Source: Certhia americana (lineage: Eukaryota > Chordata > Aves > Passeriformes > Certhiidae). Taken from it: a stretch of 64,000 bases of DNA. Location: the NCBI GenBank assembly GCA_018697195.1, contig CM031858.1, positions 94,385,734-94,449,733 on the forward strand, written 5' to 3'. The stretch's first letter is position 1. Each line of letters starts with the position of its first letter. Below, piece by piece: positions 23,461 to 35,478 of the stretch. Position numbers and translations under genes: made by a program. A model generated the notes under the pieces. That model had not been told where the DNA came from. It saw only the letters and a list, made by a program, of their open reading frames with translations, and made no database searches.

Positions 23461-25384
23461 TTTAAAATTGTTGTAGATGGAATTTAATGTTGGTTTTATC
23501 TGCTTTGTGTATTTTTTGTGGCATTTCAGATTTCTTTTCTTTAATGGAATACACCATCTACTGTCACTGTTCAGGTGGGTAAAAGAGTATATATTCCAAA
23601 GGAAGCAGGACTTAGGACCTAAAGTCACAGCATTCTTTTCCTTTCCCCATAGGCTGAGGCTGTGAAGACTGTGGGGTGTCACAGAGCCATAGTCTCCACA
23701 GGGTTGTATGGCACACATAATTCCCAGGTCACCTTGCCTTGTTGGAAGACAGAGGTCTTCCATAACATTCACTTCTGTTTCAGTGACACTGGTTATAGTA
23801 GCTATTGAGTTTATAAGAGCCAGTATTTTGGATAATAAAAGTCAGTAACTTATCAAGTAAAATACTGAGCAAGGGTTAACACAGTACAGTGGCTCACGCA
23901 GTTTCCTGTCCTCCATGCACCTCCTTTACTTGTGCTGCACAAATAACCCTGAATGAAATGAGGAAACAAAGGGATGGCAACAGGTTTGGAGTAGAATATA
24001 TTGTGCATATACCATGTAGTCTTTGAGTCAAGATTTGCTGGATCTGAAAGCCTCTGTCCAGAAGTGAAGCTCCATACTGTTTTCCCGAGGCAATTGAGTA
24101 CAGTAGGAATCTCAACAGATTACAAAAAATATGGTGAGACCCCTAAATCATATGATCTGCCAATTAAAAACCTAGAAATAAGATCCAGTTCTAACTCTTA
24201 GATCTTTTCATTACTGGGGGAGTTCTGCATTGTGCTCCACCTGGACATGCTGTATGCTTTCAAGAGAAGGATGAACTGATTTGGGCTACAATTATGTCAC
24301 CTCCTAGCACTTGTCCATTGGTGTTATGGAGACATTCTGGTGAGGGATGCAATACTCTGAATGTGAAATTCCCTGATAACTGTGTGGCTAAAAGCTAGAT
24401 CTGGATTTTTATGCCAACGGCCATCTCTATTTAAAATGCAAGATAAATTAATCTCCTCCCCCAACATTATCAGAATCCCACAGATGGTGTTATTATAAAT
24501 AAGTTCTGTTTATCTAAAAGTATTAGCATTTAACTCTAGGAGGAATAGTTGTTGTCATGTGTGGTTCAGATCTTTATAGATGTTAGGGGTTTCTTTTGCC
24601 TCCAGCAAGATGAATATACAAAAAAAAAGAAAAAAAAAAAAAGAGAAAATACATATACTTGTTTTGCTGGAATTATACACCCTCTTGTAGGCTCTTATTT
24701 GTGAATATTTAGCTGAGCAACTGAAGTCAAGGAAGGAAAAAGTGAAAAAGTGTTAATCAGTGTAACATCCATGGGAGTAATTTTAGCTAAAGCTACCACA
24801 GCAATGCTCATTATCATAGGTAGATAATTAAAACTGGAGAAAAAGAATGATCTTGTTACATAGGAACATAAGGGTTAAGAAATAATTTTAAGGATGGCAA
24901 GTTAGGATAGGTAGTTTGGGTGAAGATGGGATTGGTAATGAAAAAAACCTCCTGAAAAAACAAGCTACAATCAATTTTTAGACACTTCTGTAAAGAAAAT
25001 GAGGTAATCCAATCAAGGAATGCAAACAGAGCCATTTGGTTAGATGACCAATTACACTGGGGCAACAGTGACTCATTAATATTTGTGCCATATGTTTATG
25101 AAGAATCCAAGGGCTACATTAAGCAAAGTTGAAGTAACTGGGACTTAACAGGTAACTCATGGAGAAAAAACAGGGCTTAGAGAATTGATTAACTTTATTC
25201 ACTGGGAATGGCATGCCCCTTTTTCTGAACAAAGTCATACTCAATGTCCTTGTCTTACTGTATTACTGATGGACTTCGTGTCTATATTTTGCTCTGAATC
25301 ATTTTGGATAACTGAGGTTGGTGAGCTTTCTGTTTTCCCTGAAACACAGTCTGCGTTCCCTAAATGAAAAGAAATGTAAAGCTC
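23461..25384. other. unique noncoding DNA
   Basis: I see no gene. A minus-strand frame of 124 codons (23398-23772) starts inside the CR1 copy and lacks domains. An A-rich low-complexity tract lies at 24620-24643. Confidence 0.55.
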
Positions 25385-25600
25385 TTTACATTTATGCAGT
25401 CATTAATTAACCTGCAACAACTCAGTGGCACCAAGGGACTGAGTGTGTTAAAAATAGATATCGAAGTCAATGACAACTTTGAGTAACTTTTCTGGGTTTT
25501 TGTCACTTAAGCACTTAACTGTATTTAACTGAACTGGCTACCTGAAATCATAATGATGTAGTATCATATATTACGACCGTCAAGGTTTTTCATTGTTCAT
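25385..25600. promoter_or_regulatory. candidate conserved noncoding element
   Basis: A repeat-free block with TTAATTAAC, AATAGATATCGAAGTCAATG and CATATATTACGACCGTC, retaining three CpGs. It has no open frame. The call rests on texture alone. Confidence 0.25.
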
Positions 25601-28600
25601 ATGCTTCTTGCTCTCTTAGTCTACTTCATATCTAATGCCCTGTACTGTTCTTCTACTCCAGATCTCAAATAAAATTCTGAGAATCCATTGTTTTCTGTGT
25701 TCATCAGTGATGCAGGGAAAAGAAAACTGGTTTGTTTTCTATTTATTGAAAATGGTAGTTTCCTTTCCCTTTGGAAATGAAAGTGCTGAACTGGAGAAAT
25801 TGAAGTTCAAACCATGCTCAGGGTCATGATATTTGACATGGTCAGATAGTCTGGTGTTCAGAGGGACAGAGTCATGGGTGACTCGTGGGTGTAGAGAACT
25901 TTTTAGCAAAGGAAAATTTTCTAGTAGTGATAATCCAAGGTCAAATGTTGGAAGTTCAAAGTACAAGCCAGAAAGTAATTCTGTTTCAGGGTTTTATACT
26001 TTCATTTTGCTACCATCATAACTTGGAGAGGGAGAGAATCTGTGTGACTAGCTGTCTTTGTAGATACTCATATGAATTGTTAAACCTCAGAGCTCTTCTT
26101 TGATGCTAGAGAGACCTTCATTAACTATATAGATTCTTGGCTCTTTTTGTATTGTATGCAAAATCAGCTGTTTTGATAATGTCAAAGCACTTTGAGCTTA
26201 GCTTGTGCTTAAGACCTAGTAGGACTCACATGCTGTATTCTGTAACTAGGATTTAGTAGGCTAGGGATTCTTTTAATAGATTATACTGCTCAGAAATTAT
26301 AATATGGAGGTAATTATTCTCTTAGCTTAATTAATGTAAGCTATTTAGAGTGGGAAAATAAGATGTGGGAGAATCAAACTCTGCTTTGGTGAAGAAGTAC
26401 TTGAGGATTGGTTTCTTACTTGCTTCTTCAAAATCCAGGGAATGCTACATGGCTCCAAAACTCCTTGGGGGAGAAATGCTAAGCTTCAATTATAGAGTCA
26501 AGCCCCTAAGTCTGTCTGAGGAGCAGACCTTATGCCAGTTCTTTTGCTTGTGAGCACAATTCACCTGAGCAGTCTTAGCCTTTTTCTGGGGGGGACCATG
26601 CCATTTTCTTTGAATTCCACCTATAGCTGACTGCTGGCAAGTGACTCATTTCCATTAGGTGCCAAGGTTAATGGCAAAAATAGCAAAGACAGAGTTTGAA
26701 ATGCCAAGTCTAACTCCTTTTGTGAATCATTTGGGGTTTTGCCTAATTACAACAGAAGTTCTTCAATGGGCTTCATAGATTTTTTTGACTACGTTTCCCC
26801 CCTTCCACTACAGATCCTCTCATTCTAGAAAATTTCACAGTCTAACAGACTTTACTCCCAGTAAAATTTTCAGGGACTCGATCTACATTTTCACTTCTTT
26901 TTAAAGTGAAATAATGTATCACCATACTTAGAGTTCTGTATCCTCATTCCAACCTCATGACTGTAATGTTTTTCCTACCGTAAAGAATAATGCTTTAGTG
27001 TTGACACACTTCAATCCACAAGATGTCAGCTGTTAGGATTCTCTGCAAACTGAGATCATGCTCTTTCAGGCCTGTTTGTGAGTCAGCTGAAAGGACTCTG
27101 CAGCGCTGGTGGGGAGGGCCTTATTTTCATTCTGCGACAAAGTTGTTTTCTTCCTAATTAAGACAGTGGAAAATTTTACTTTGTCTTCATGGTTGCAAAG
27201 TAGAAGACAGGAAAAGAGAAATTTGATTGGAACCTCCCATGTGCAATGTTTGGCCCTGACTAGTCTGCCAAGTAAGAAGCAAACGGTAATTTTTTCTTTT
27301 AAATGTGTCTTAATTTCTCTCATGTTCCTGTAAAACAGTGGAAGTCAAAAGAAAAAAAGATGAGACGCCAACAAATAATGGAATTTTACCATTGTCCACA
27401 AAGAACAATATATTGATTGATTACTTTTCGTTTGTGAAAAGGCACTTGACTGAAGCTTCAGACACAACAGCATATCATTATAAAGTACAGAGACTTTGAG
27501 AGCTCAGTGTCTGAAAAAGTACTCCAACACAAAGTTCCATAGTGCCTTGGTCTGCCTCCACAGCCTCCTTGAGAAAAAGCCAAGAAAAACAGCAAGGTTT
27601 TGTGGCATGGCTTGGAGGTCAATAAATCTTGGCTCTGCTAAACCAAGGAGGGAAATAAAAAGTCTGGAACCAAGAATGCCTCACATGAACTGTCTTGTAG
27701 CCAAGCTTACTCCCAGGTAATTCAGGGCTCTGTCAGCCAAGACAATACCACTGGATGGATCTCCAGGAAGAGGTGGATCCAAATTATTTAGGGATTCAAA
27801 GCTCAAGGTCAGTAGTTAGACTAGTGCTGCTAAGTGGAAGGTGGCCCTGAAAGGCTGGCAGGAGGCATGGGTGTGTTTGAGCAGAGAGGCAGAATCACCT
27901 CAGTGTCATAGCGAGCCGAGGCAGCACAGAGCTGCCCCAGGAGTTAATGCCAGCTGTGATCAGCACGGTGGATTTGGAACACACTGCTTTTGGTCAGCAA
28001 AGCTGTGGCTGCCCAAGGGTTTCTGAGCAGTAAGACAGGCGCTGCTAGTCAGGAGGCCTCTCAGGCTGCAGAACAGACTAACAAAAACTGCCTAAAGATA
28101 AAGTGTGTGGGGTCACCTGTGTGCTCCCTGCATCACTCACACACGCAGCCCAAATCATCTCTCTTAGACAGGATTCCCATTTACCCAGCATGTAAAAGTG
28201 GAGACAGCAAAAATCTGTGTAGGACAGGGCAAAATGTGACTTCTTGGGGTAGGAGAGGGCTCATCATTTTCTAGTGATTTACTGGTGCTGTTGGAGCAGT
28301 GGTAGGCAAAACTGCTAGAGCACTTCTATCTGTTTTTCTTAGAGATTTTAAGATCTGTCCACTTCCGAGCTCCAGGCTGGTGGCAAGGTCTGTTCTGCTG
28401 TGTTTACAACAAGCTTTTTTGCACACATGGTATTTTCTCCCAAACCAACCCATCAACTCAGATGGGATCATTTTTTTGTGAGACCTGTTGGGGAAGAGTG
28501 CACATTTAGAACAGCTGCAAATGAACTAAATGCTAGCTGGAAATGGTCAGGCAACAGTCCAAGCTAACATTAGAACAACAGAGAGGGTGAAGCAAAGTGC

Positions 28601-30124
28601 TTATTTTTTTGCTGAATCAATAACTCTGTCCAGGTTAACTTCAAGGTGTTGCTTACTTCATTGCTGTGCATCACATAATTAATTTTTTCTGCATTTGGAG
28701 ATCCAATTTGTGCAGCAGGCTTCCCACTGAGGCTTCACCTAGGTTTCAGTTTAATTTAACTAGAGAGTTGGTGTTTTTTCTGTGTGTTTCCTTCTCCTCC
28801 CTGTGCTTCTAAATCTAACTCCTCATTGGGAAAACAAGGAAGCATTGCGGTTAAAAGCCTAATGGAGAAGCTGGCTCTGGAAAGCTGTATTCTCACCCCC
28901 GGAGAAATCTTGGAAATGGTGCAAGCCCATGGTAACTAATGCATCCTTTGCAATGATATATTTATTCCTTCATTTGCAAGCAAAATTGATGCACATTGCT
29001 AGGTCTTGATGACCTCTGGGGTTTTTTGGGGTTTGTTTTTTTTTTTGTTGTTGTTTTTGTTGTTATTTTTCTGTCAGTTTCCCCTGTTTGCATAACACTG
29101 TGTGAGTTTGGAAAGAAATTAGGGCTTTTCAGGACTAAAGGAATCATGCAGTCACATCTCCAGCTTTTCTATTTGAGACAAACAAACAAGAAAGAGGAAT
29201 CTATTATACACTGCTCTGTATGGGAATGATTTGAGCTACTCAGCAGTCTTTCTTTAAAACTCTGTCCTTAAAAAGGTAAGTAACTCCTTCTCCGCTCCAT
29301 CTCAAATTTCCAGCACAAAGGCTGGATTGCAAAGCTAAGGCACTGGAAAATAAGGCAGATCCATGTGGCCAATACATTTAGCTGGAAAAACTTTGCTAGC
29401 TATCATGCCCCATGCTGTTGTATATGATTATTAGTTGCAAAATCGCATAGCTTGAATGTTATTACTGAACATTAAAGAACATTTCACTTCTAATTATGGA
29501 ATATGGAGAAGAGCTTGCAGCTTACCTACCAAACATTTGCTTTGCACACATAAGAGTTTCCATTTTTTAAATCTTTTTTATTTAAAAACCCCTGCAAACA
29601 GGCTACTTTCTTTTGCAGCTTCCTGGTCCCTTGAAGGTTCCAGTGAGGAAAGAACAAAACCTTCACACCTTAAAGTCTATATTTAATTAAAATGCATTAC
29701 ACTATTTTGAGGAAAATACTGAAATTGAGCAAAGGGTCAAAATATTTTTCAGCTTAATTAGAGAATTGGTGATTGAGGACCTGAGAAGAGCATGTTTTTA
29801 GATCATTTAGGACACTCCTGAAAGAGTATGGGGAGGAAGTTCCTCAGGTCAGTGGACTTACTTTCTTTCTGTTGTAAGCAATTATACCAGTCTCACATGA
29901 AAGCTGGTCTTGAATTTGCCCCCACTACTTCTCTTGCAAGAGTTTTTCAAGCCTTATTCTGCTTTTTTAAAAGCAAGAGAGCAATTAATGGCAGTTCTGC
30001 AAATTGAATGACTTCAATCTTTGGCACGGAGAATATTGCATAAGGACTATGAGTTATTAATGATAATATTAGTCTGTTACCTAAGACATCTTTACTAGTA
30101 GATCTTCAAGTTCTTTAAAAATGA
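25601..30124. other. unique noncoding DNA
   Basis: No gene is supported in this 4.5 kb. A somewhat more GC-rich section at 27700-28060 may be an unrecognised old repeat. A G/T-rich low-complexity run lies at 29019-29070. Frames at 25833-26103 and 27496-27720 are short and featureless. Confidence 0.5.
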
Positions 30125-30275
30125 AGCAACTGTCAGGGTCTCCATTTTCATATGGGAAATTAAGGCTTTGCAGACTGAGATGATGTACTCAAGGTCATCT
30201 CAGTTAACTAATAGCATAGATGGCATTAGAAAGTAAATCCGTACGGTTTCAGGATACTCTGTTATCCAGCAGATC
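30125..30275 (-). mobile_element. MIR-like SINE fragment
   Basis: The plus strand reads as a decayed antisense MIR: 'ctccattttcatatgggaaa', then 'tactcaaggtcatctcagtt', 'aactaatag', and a distal portion 'atactctgttatccagc'. These correspond to CCCATTTTACAGATGAGGAA, CCCAAGGTCACACAGCTAGT and the upstream end. A 176-codon minus-strand frame (30200-30730) crosses this element and has no recognised domain, so I do not call it a gene. Confidence 0.5.
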
Positions 30276-33200
30276 ACATTGACTTCCCCTAGGGTTAGAA
30301 AAGATCTCTTGATTGGTGATATAACAGTGTTAACTACTGAGGCCAGGATTTTTGAAAGAACCTTGGGGTTTAAACTGCATGTCTCCCACATGCAGGAGTG
30401 CAGGGGTGTCATGAGCTGACCCTGAAAATCCTGAAATATCCCATTGTGTTTAATTTTTCTCTGAAAGATGCAAGCTATAACAGCTCTGTCTCGCAGTCCC
30501 ATTTTTATTAAATGTATATGCATAGGAAATGATGCTCTGTCCTGTTTTGGAGGCCATTCAATTAAGCTTATAATTAGAGATTTGCTGCTGCAGCAGAGAA
30601 ACAGATAGCTACAATACTGCTTCAGCTGAGCTCCACTGAACTCAGAGCAACACAGGCACAGCCAGAGATGATTCCTTCTGGAAACTGTTTGCTGCCTAAA
30701 CAGAGTAGTCCAAAGGTGGAAGTGAGGCACAGAAAAATGATATGACTTGTGTCATCTCTAATGGAATTGGAACAGACCCATGAGCAGTTTCTGCTTCATG
30801 ATACAGCTACAAACCTTCCTTGAGGAAGATCCTTCTGTGTGGTTTTACACTTGCAGTTTCAGTAGCATAAAAGGCCAGATACTTAAAACTTCTTTTCTGC
30901 TCGTCATCTGTAGACAGAAAACAATCCCAGGCTTAACTTTGCTCCCTGAAGTCTGTGTGGGTGTAGATTGGGGCATTTGGATATCTAGGTGCTTATTTAA
31001 AACTTCAGGTTGAATGCCAAAAGTGTTCTAGCAACAACTTCACACCAGAGGCAGAGCTCTTATTCATTGCTGAGTATCTTGCTGTTGTGTGGTGCAATCC
31101 TCCCAAGTGAGAGGAGAGGGCAGGAGGGGATGGCAAACACAGGGGGAAGCTGGAAGCTGCCTGCTTGCTGCTGTAGAATGTCTGGGGCTTGCTCGGCATC
31201 TGAGCTGGCTGGGCCCTCCAACTACAGCCACACCTAAGCCAGTCCCCCTCTGCCTGCATGAGGTTAGGGTCCTGGTGTGGCAATCCTGATTACCTGGGAC
31301 AGAAAGCAGTCAGAAAAAAGGGAACTCATCAATTCATAAAAGCCAAACACCTTGACAAGAACTCCTCTCTGGAGTTCAGTATTATCGTCCTTTGCCCTGT
31401 GCCCTGTGGTGGTAATGTCCAAACCTTTTTTGGAAGAGCAGACTGCAGGAAGGACAACACAGACAATGTAACCATGTAATCATCTATTTTGTCTGGGTGT
31501 TTTCTGATGCATTTGATTGCTTGGGGTATTTTTTCCCATTTTTTCATATTTTTTAGCTGAAATGCTTACCACTGGTGGAGCTGAAAAGCTAAGTTTGATG
31601 GTAGCTGCGTTACATAATTTAAAACTAGCAAGGAGCCATGGTTTCTAAGTAGCACAGTTCCAGTGCCCTCAGTATTGTGGCTTTCAGAAGACAAGTAACA
31701 TGCCATTTATTCACAGTGTTTTGATCTGTTATGTGTCATAGCAATAGTCATTGAACTGTAGATAAGTCATCTGCTTTGAATACTAGGCTGAACATAGAAA
31801 CCAAGATAGACTTGTACACACACACCTGTATAAGGAATACACATGTATTCCTTGTAACTTCAAAGGCATGAAATTTTCCTGTTTAAGAAAAAAACACAAC
31901 CAACAAAATAAAAATCATTTTTCTTTGTCTTTGAAACTTTTTTTGTAAGCAGATATATCCAGAAGCAGCTTCCAGCTTGCTTCTTTCTTAAGGTAATATC
32001 AGAACACAAAAATAAAGGTATCATAAAATTACTATTGTTCAGCACCACAGTGTTAAAAGAAACATCATCTTGAGAAAAAAACCAAATGTTCTACATGAGT
32101 TTCCAGATCCTTAGTAGGTAATTATCATTAATAGATAATTAAATCGTTTTTGATTTAAATCTAAATCTTATTTTTCAAGTGGTTGCATCCCAACATTCCC
32201 TTTCAACTTCTTTTGATGTGGTGTTTCAAAATTGTGAGATAGGACTGAACTCTTCCATCACATTCTCATTCATAATAAAAAAATATTTCGCTAAATATGG
32301 TTCTGTAGTTATAATTCTAGTCTGTCTTCAAATTTTAATTGGCTTTTAGATTACAAAATCTCAATAGTTTATGTAATTCAATGTATAACATTCAGTAAAT
32401 TATAAGATGTGGTTACAGCCAGGGAGAAACTTACCTTGAATTACAATAAAACTGTTTTTTTATTAAAAAATTATCCATGACCAAACAGTGATGGGCTGAA
32501 ACATAGTGACTTATTTTAGGGACCTCTAACACTATGTGTGCAGTACTTTGAAGTCTGATGTCCATTACCATCTTTACCAGCAGCATTCATCCAGTTATGC
32601 AGAAAGCTAAAAGGAAAAGACAACTAAAGGAACTGGAGCCAAATATCTTCAAAGAGAAAGTCATATTTTTGTTTTTTCAATATTCAACTAGCTGTATGTT
32701 TTAGTGATACATTCATCAATAATCTAGTGAATGACAGAAATGTTATAATTAATATTCAGGTTCCAAAATTAAAAATAAATTTGGCTTATCTCTGTGACAG
32801 AAAATAACTCCCAATGTCATTTTCCGAGAAATATATGAAAGGAGAATTTATAGTAGAAAGTCCATCCTGTTTTGTAAGGAAAACAGATGTTCATTAATAA
32901 ACAGGCTGACCACGGAGCACTGGAACTACCATCTGGATGGGATGTTGTACAGGGTTCCCCCTTCTCTTTAACAATTTAGTCAGTGAAGTTCTGGTAGGGA
33001 TCAGGTGATTTAAATTTTTTTTATAGCATGTTTGGAAATATGTTAATCTTCTGTTCTTTCCTTCACATAATTTCTTCCTCTATGCCTTTAAACAAGCTAA
33101 TAAAAGGAGCGAGCCATAAAGCATTCCAGAAAGTTCCGGATATTGGAAAAAAAAGAAAAAAGGAGTTAGCTGTAGGAGAATCTCTTATTTGCCCTTGCAA

Positions 33201-33679
33201 ATCTGCAGATGGTGTATAAAGTCTTCTCCATTCGTGTGCCTCAGCCATTGTACCTGGAGAATTCTCTGTGAGTACTCATGCTCTCTGTTGGCTGGTTTGC
33301 AGCAGCACCTAAAAATATCAGGCAAAATCAGCCTCCTATGCTCTGTTCTGCGCCTGTGTGCAGGGAATGCATGTCCTCACCACTGAAGAATTTGCACCTG
33401 AGGCTGCACTCCTGTAGGCAGTGGTGTGCATGGCTTAGTATCAAACTGTGGCAGCAGTGACATGGAAGTGCCTTTTAGGTGGATGACGTGTTAATCATCA
33501 TCACGGGGGACCTATGTGCATATGATGAGATGTAGTGTCATCCGTATTCTAAGCAGGGAAAAATGATGCTTTGGACAAAGCCAAGAATTAAGAACCAGAC
33601 ATCTTTATTTCTGTATGAGAGTCATCTGGGTGTATGATGATGCTTTTCTTTTTTACCTCACTGTATTGTTTAAGACCTT
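30276..33679. other. unique noncoding DNA
   Basis: No gene is supported. A short MIR-like phrase ('gaggcacagaaaaatgatat') occurs near 30723. Positions 31860-32500 are strongly AT-rich. Frames around 31005-31289 overlap on both strands and look compositional. Confidence 0.5.
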
Positions 33680-33810
33680 CCAAGAGTCCCTACCTGACCT
33701 TGCCCATTTGTAAAATGGTATGAAAAGGCTTATCTAACTACTGGGATGCTGAGAGGCTTTACCCTGCTGTGGGAATCTCTGAGATACTGGGGAAAGAGAC
33801 CGGGATATTT
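33680..33810 (+). mobile_element. MIR/CORE-SINE-like fragment
   Basis: The plus strand carries 'cccatttgtaaaatggtatg', 'cttatctaactactgggatg' and 'tctctgagatactggggaaa' in the order of the MIR 3' half (CTGTAAAATGGG, TACCTCATAGGG, then a GAGATCCTTGG-type end seen in reptile and bird CORE-SINEs). It is old and diverged. Confidence 0.45.
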
Positions 33811-33859
33811 TATCATGCGACATTTCCACAATGTTTCTTGTGGCTGGTGCAAGGGAGTA

Positions 33860-34180
33860 ACACTACATATGTCAGATCAAGCAAGGTGCTCCAGTTGTCA
33901 GATAATTACAAGCTCTTATTAAGTAATTAATGTTTGTGGACTTCCCTTAATATTTGTGTGCCTTCTCCAGTCAGTTTTACTACATTCTATCGAGACTCCT
34001 AAATACTTTCTTAGCAACCAAAACAAGAAATGACTTGATATTAAACGTGTTACCTATTCTGTACTGTACTGTTGGCTGACAACTCTACACTGCTTATTAA
34101 TTTCCTGCAATGTACTGTTTATTGATATAGCCTTTATTGTGGTACCTCACCTCAGCCATGAAGGGAGGACACGCACTTCC
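33860..34180. promoter_or_regulatory. candidate conserved noncoding element
   Basis: A unique AT-rich block contains TTAAGTAATTAATG, TATCGAGACTCC, ATTAAACGTGTTACC and a CTGTACTGTACTGT internal repeat, with two retained CpGs and no reading frame. The call rests on texture alone. Confidence 0.25.
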
Positions 34181-34425
34181 ATCTCGAGTTAATGGCATTG
34201 CTGCCAATGCTGCAGGGAGGCTGAAGAGCAATGTGACTAATAAAACACAACCAATAAAAATATGAAAGAAAAAATGTCCCTACTAGAAAGAAATGCATAT
34301 TCCAAGTGCTTGCACAGAGCCTGGGGCTGTTAATCATCACTCCATGGGCACCCCTAAACAACTCTAAACAACAGTTAGAAAAGGATCAGATGGCTGTTTA
34401 GGGGACTCCACAGAGTGGTATTTGT

Positions 34426-35046
34426 TTGACTGGCAGGTGGCCATGCTTGGTAAGGTGCGCTGTGAGTAGCAACAGTGGCTCAAACATGGAGATGAAGGAT
34501 TTTACTCATTTGCTGTCTTTAGGACTCTTTTCCACTTTGTGTGAGGAAATAAAGGAGGTGTTGGGCTTAAAGGGCACTGGATCATTGCGGAGAGTGGTGG
34601 GGCCTGCTGAACAGAGCTCTGTAAAGGGCAAGCTGGAAGTAGCAGTTTCAAGCAGTTTACCTGGACTGGTTTGTCCTGGGGGAAAAGAAAATCTCTTTGT
34701 ACCACTGATTAATAGTGCTTTCCTTCCTGTTTCTTGCCCACATTTGTCATGGAAGAAGCTTGTGAACATCCTTTCCTCCTCTCCAAGTGCATATGTAAAC
34801 TCTCTTCTCATCTCCAATTCATTAATCATAAGCACTTTTGTTATGTGGGTTTCTTCTCCTCTCCTTTCCCTTCTGAATGCATCCCCCTACCATTCTTTTC
34901 CCTTGAATGCTCCTGCCAAGGGGTCATGCTGCCCATGGTGGTGGCCCAGGAGCTGCTGTGTGCAAGGTGCCCTGTGGGTGCCCAGGGCAGCTTACTTCCT
35001 GAAGCTGTATGCTCCACATATCATGGAAGCAGAGGTCTGTTGTTGA
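34426..35046 (+). other. longest open frame (206 codons), probably chance
   Basis: This is the longest ATG-to-stop frame in the window. It has no recognisable domain, signal peptide or membrane segment, and its composition (Ser-, Leu- and Cys-rich) follows local base content. Overlapping frames are open for about 110 codons on the minus strand (34506-34835) and in another plus frame (34734-35072), which argues for low stop density rather than coding. No promoter or splice context is visible. Confidence 0.15.
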
Positions 35047-35428
35047 GCTGGCTTTCCAGCCTGGCTCTATGACAGTGGTGCTGTGGGGCTGACTTGGCCA
35101 GTATCTATCATTTTGCAGGAAGTAAAAAATTACACGTAATCATCATCAGTCATTCATTATCAGCCCCTCTCAGCCTGCTGCTGGGCAAAGCTTTCTCCTC
35201 TGTTTGTTTCCCTTATGCTGATTGCTGCAGATAGTTATTTATATATTTATATTTGCCAGAACTTTGCCACCCTTGGAAAGCAAAGTTGGCAAGTGATAAT
35301 AGAGCATGGATTGCCAAGATCCAGTTCCCCTTGCCTCTCATAAAAAAAAAAAATGGTTTACTGCTGGTGATCCACATTTACTGAGTTACTTGGACAGGAA
35401 ACTGTGGAATTTGCTGAGTTTTAGCAAG
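35047..35428. other. unassigned noncoding DNA
   Basis: I recognise nothing here apart from an A12 run at 35342-35353. Confidence 0.5.
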
Positions 35429-35478
35429 AGGCATAAAGGCACACTGGTAAAGGCATAAAGGCATAACGGCATAAAGGC
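35429..35478. repeat. short tandem repeat of GGCATAAA
   Basis: Four copies of GGCATAA(A/C) are present, one set apart by 'ggcacactggtaaa'. It is a small local expansion. Confidence 0.85.

Noticed and set aside
30200..30730. 176-codon minus-strand open frame
   Set aside because: It runs across a MIR-like SINE fragment, has no recognisable domain, and its composition is what AT-rich noncoding DNA gives.
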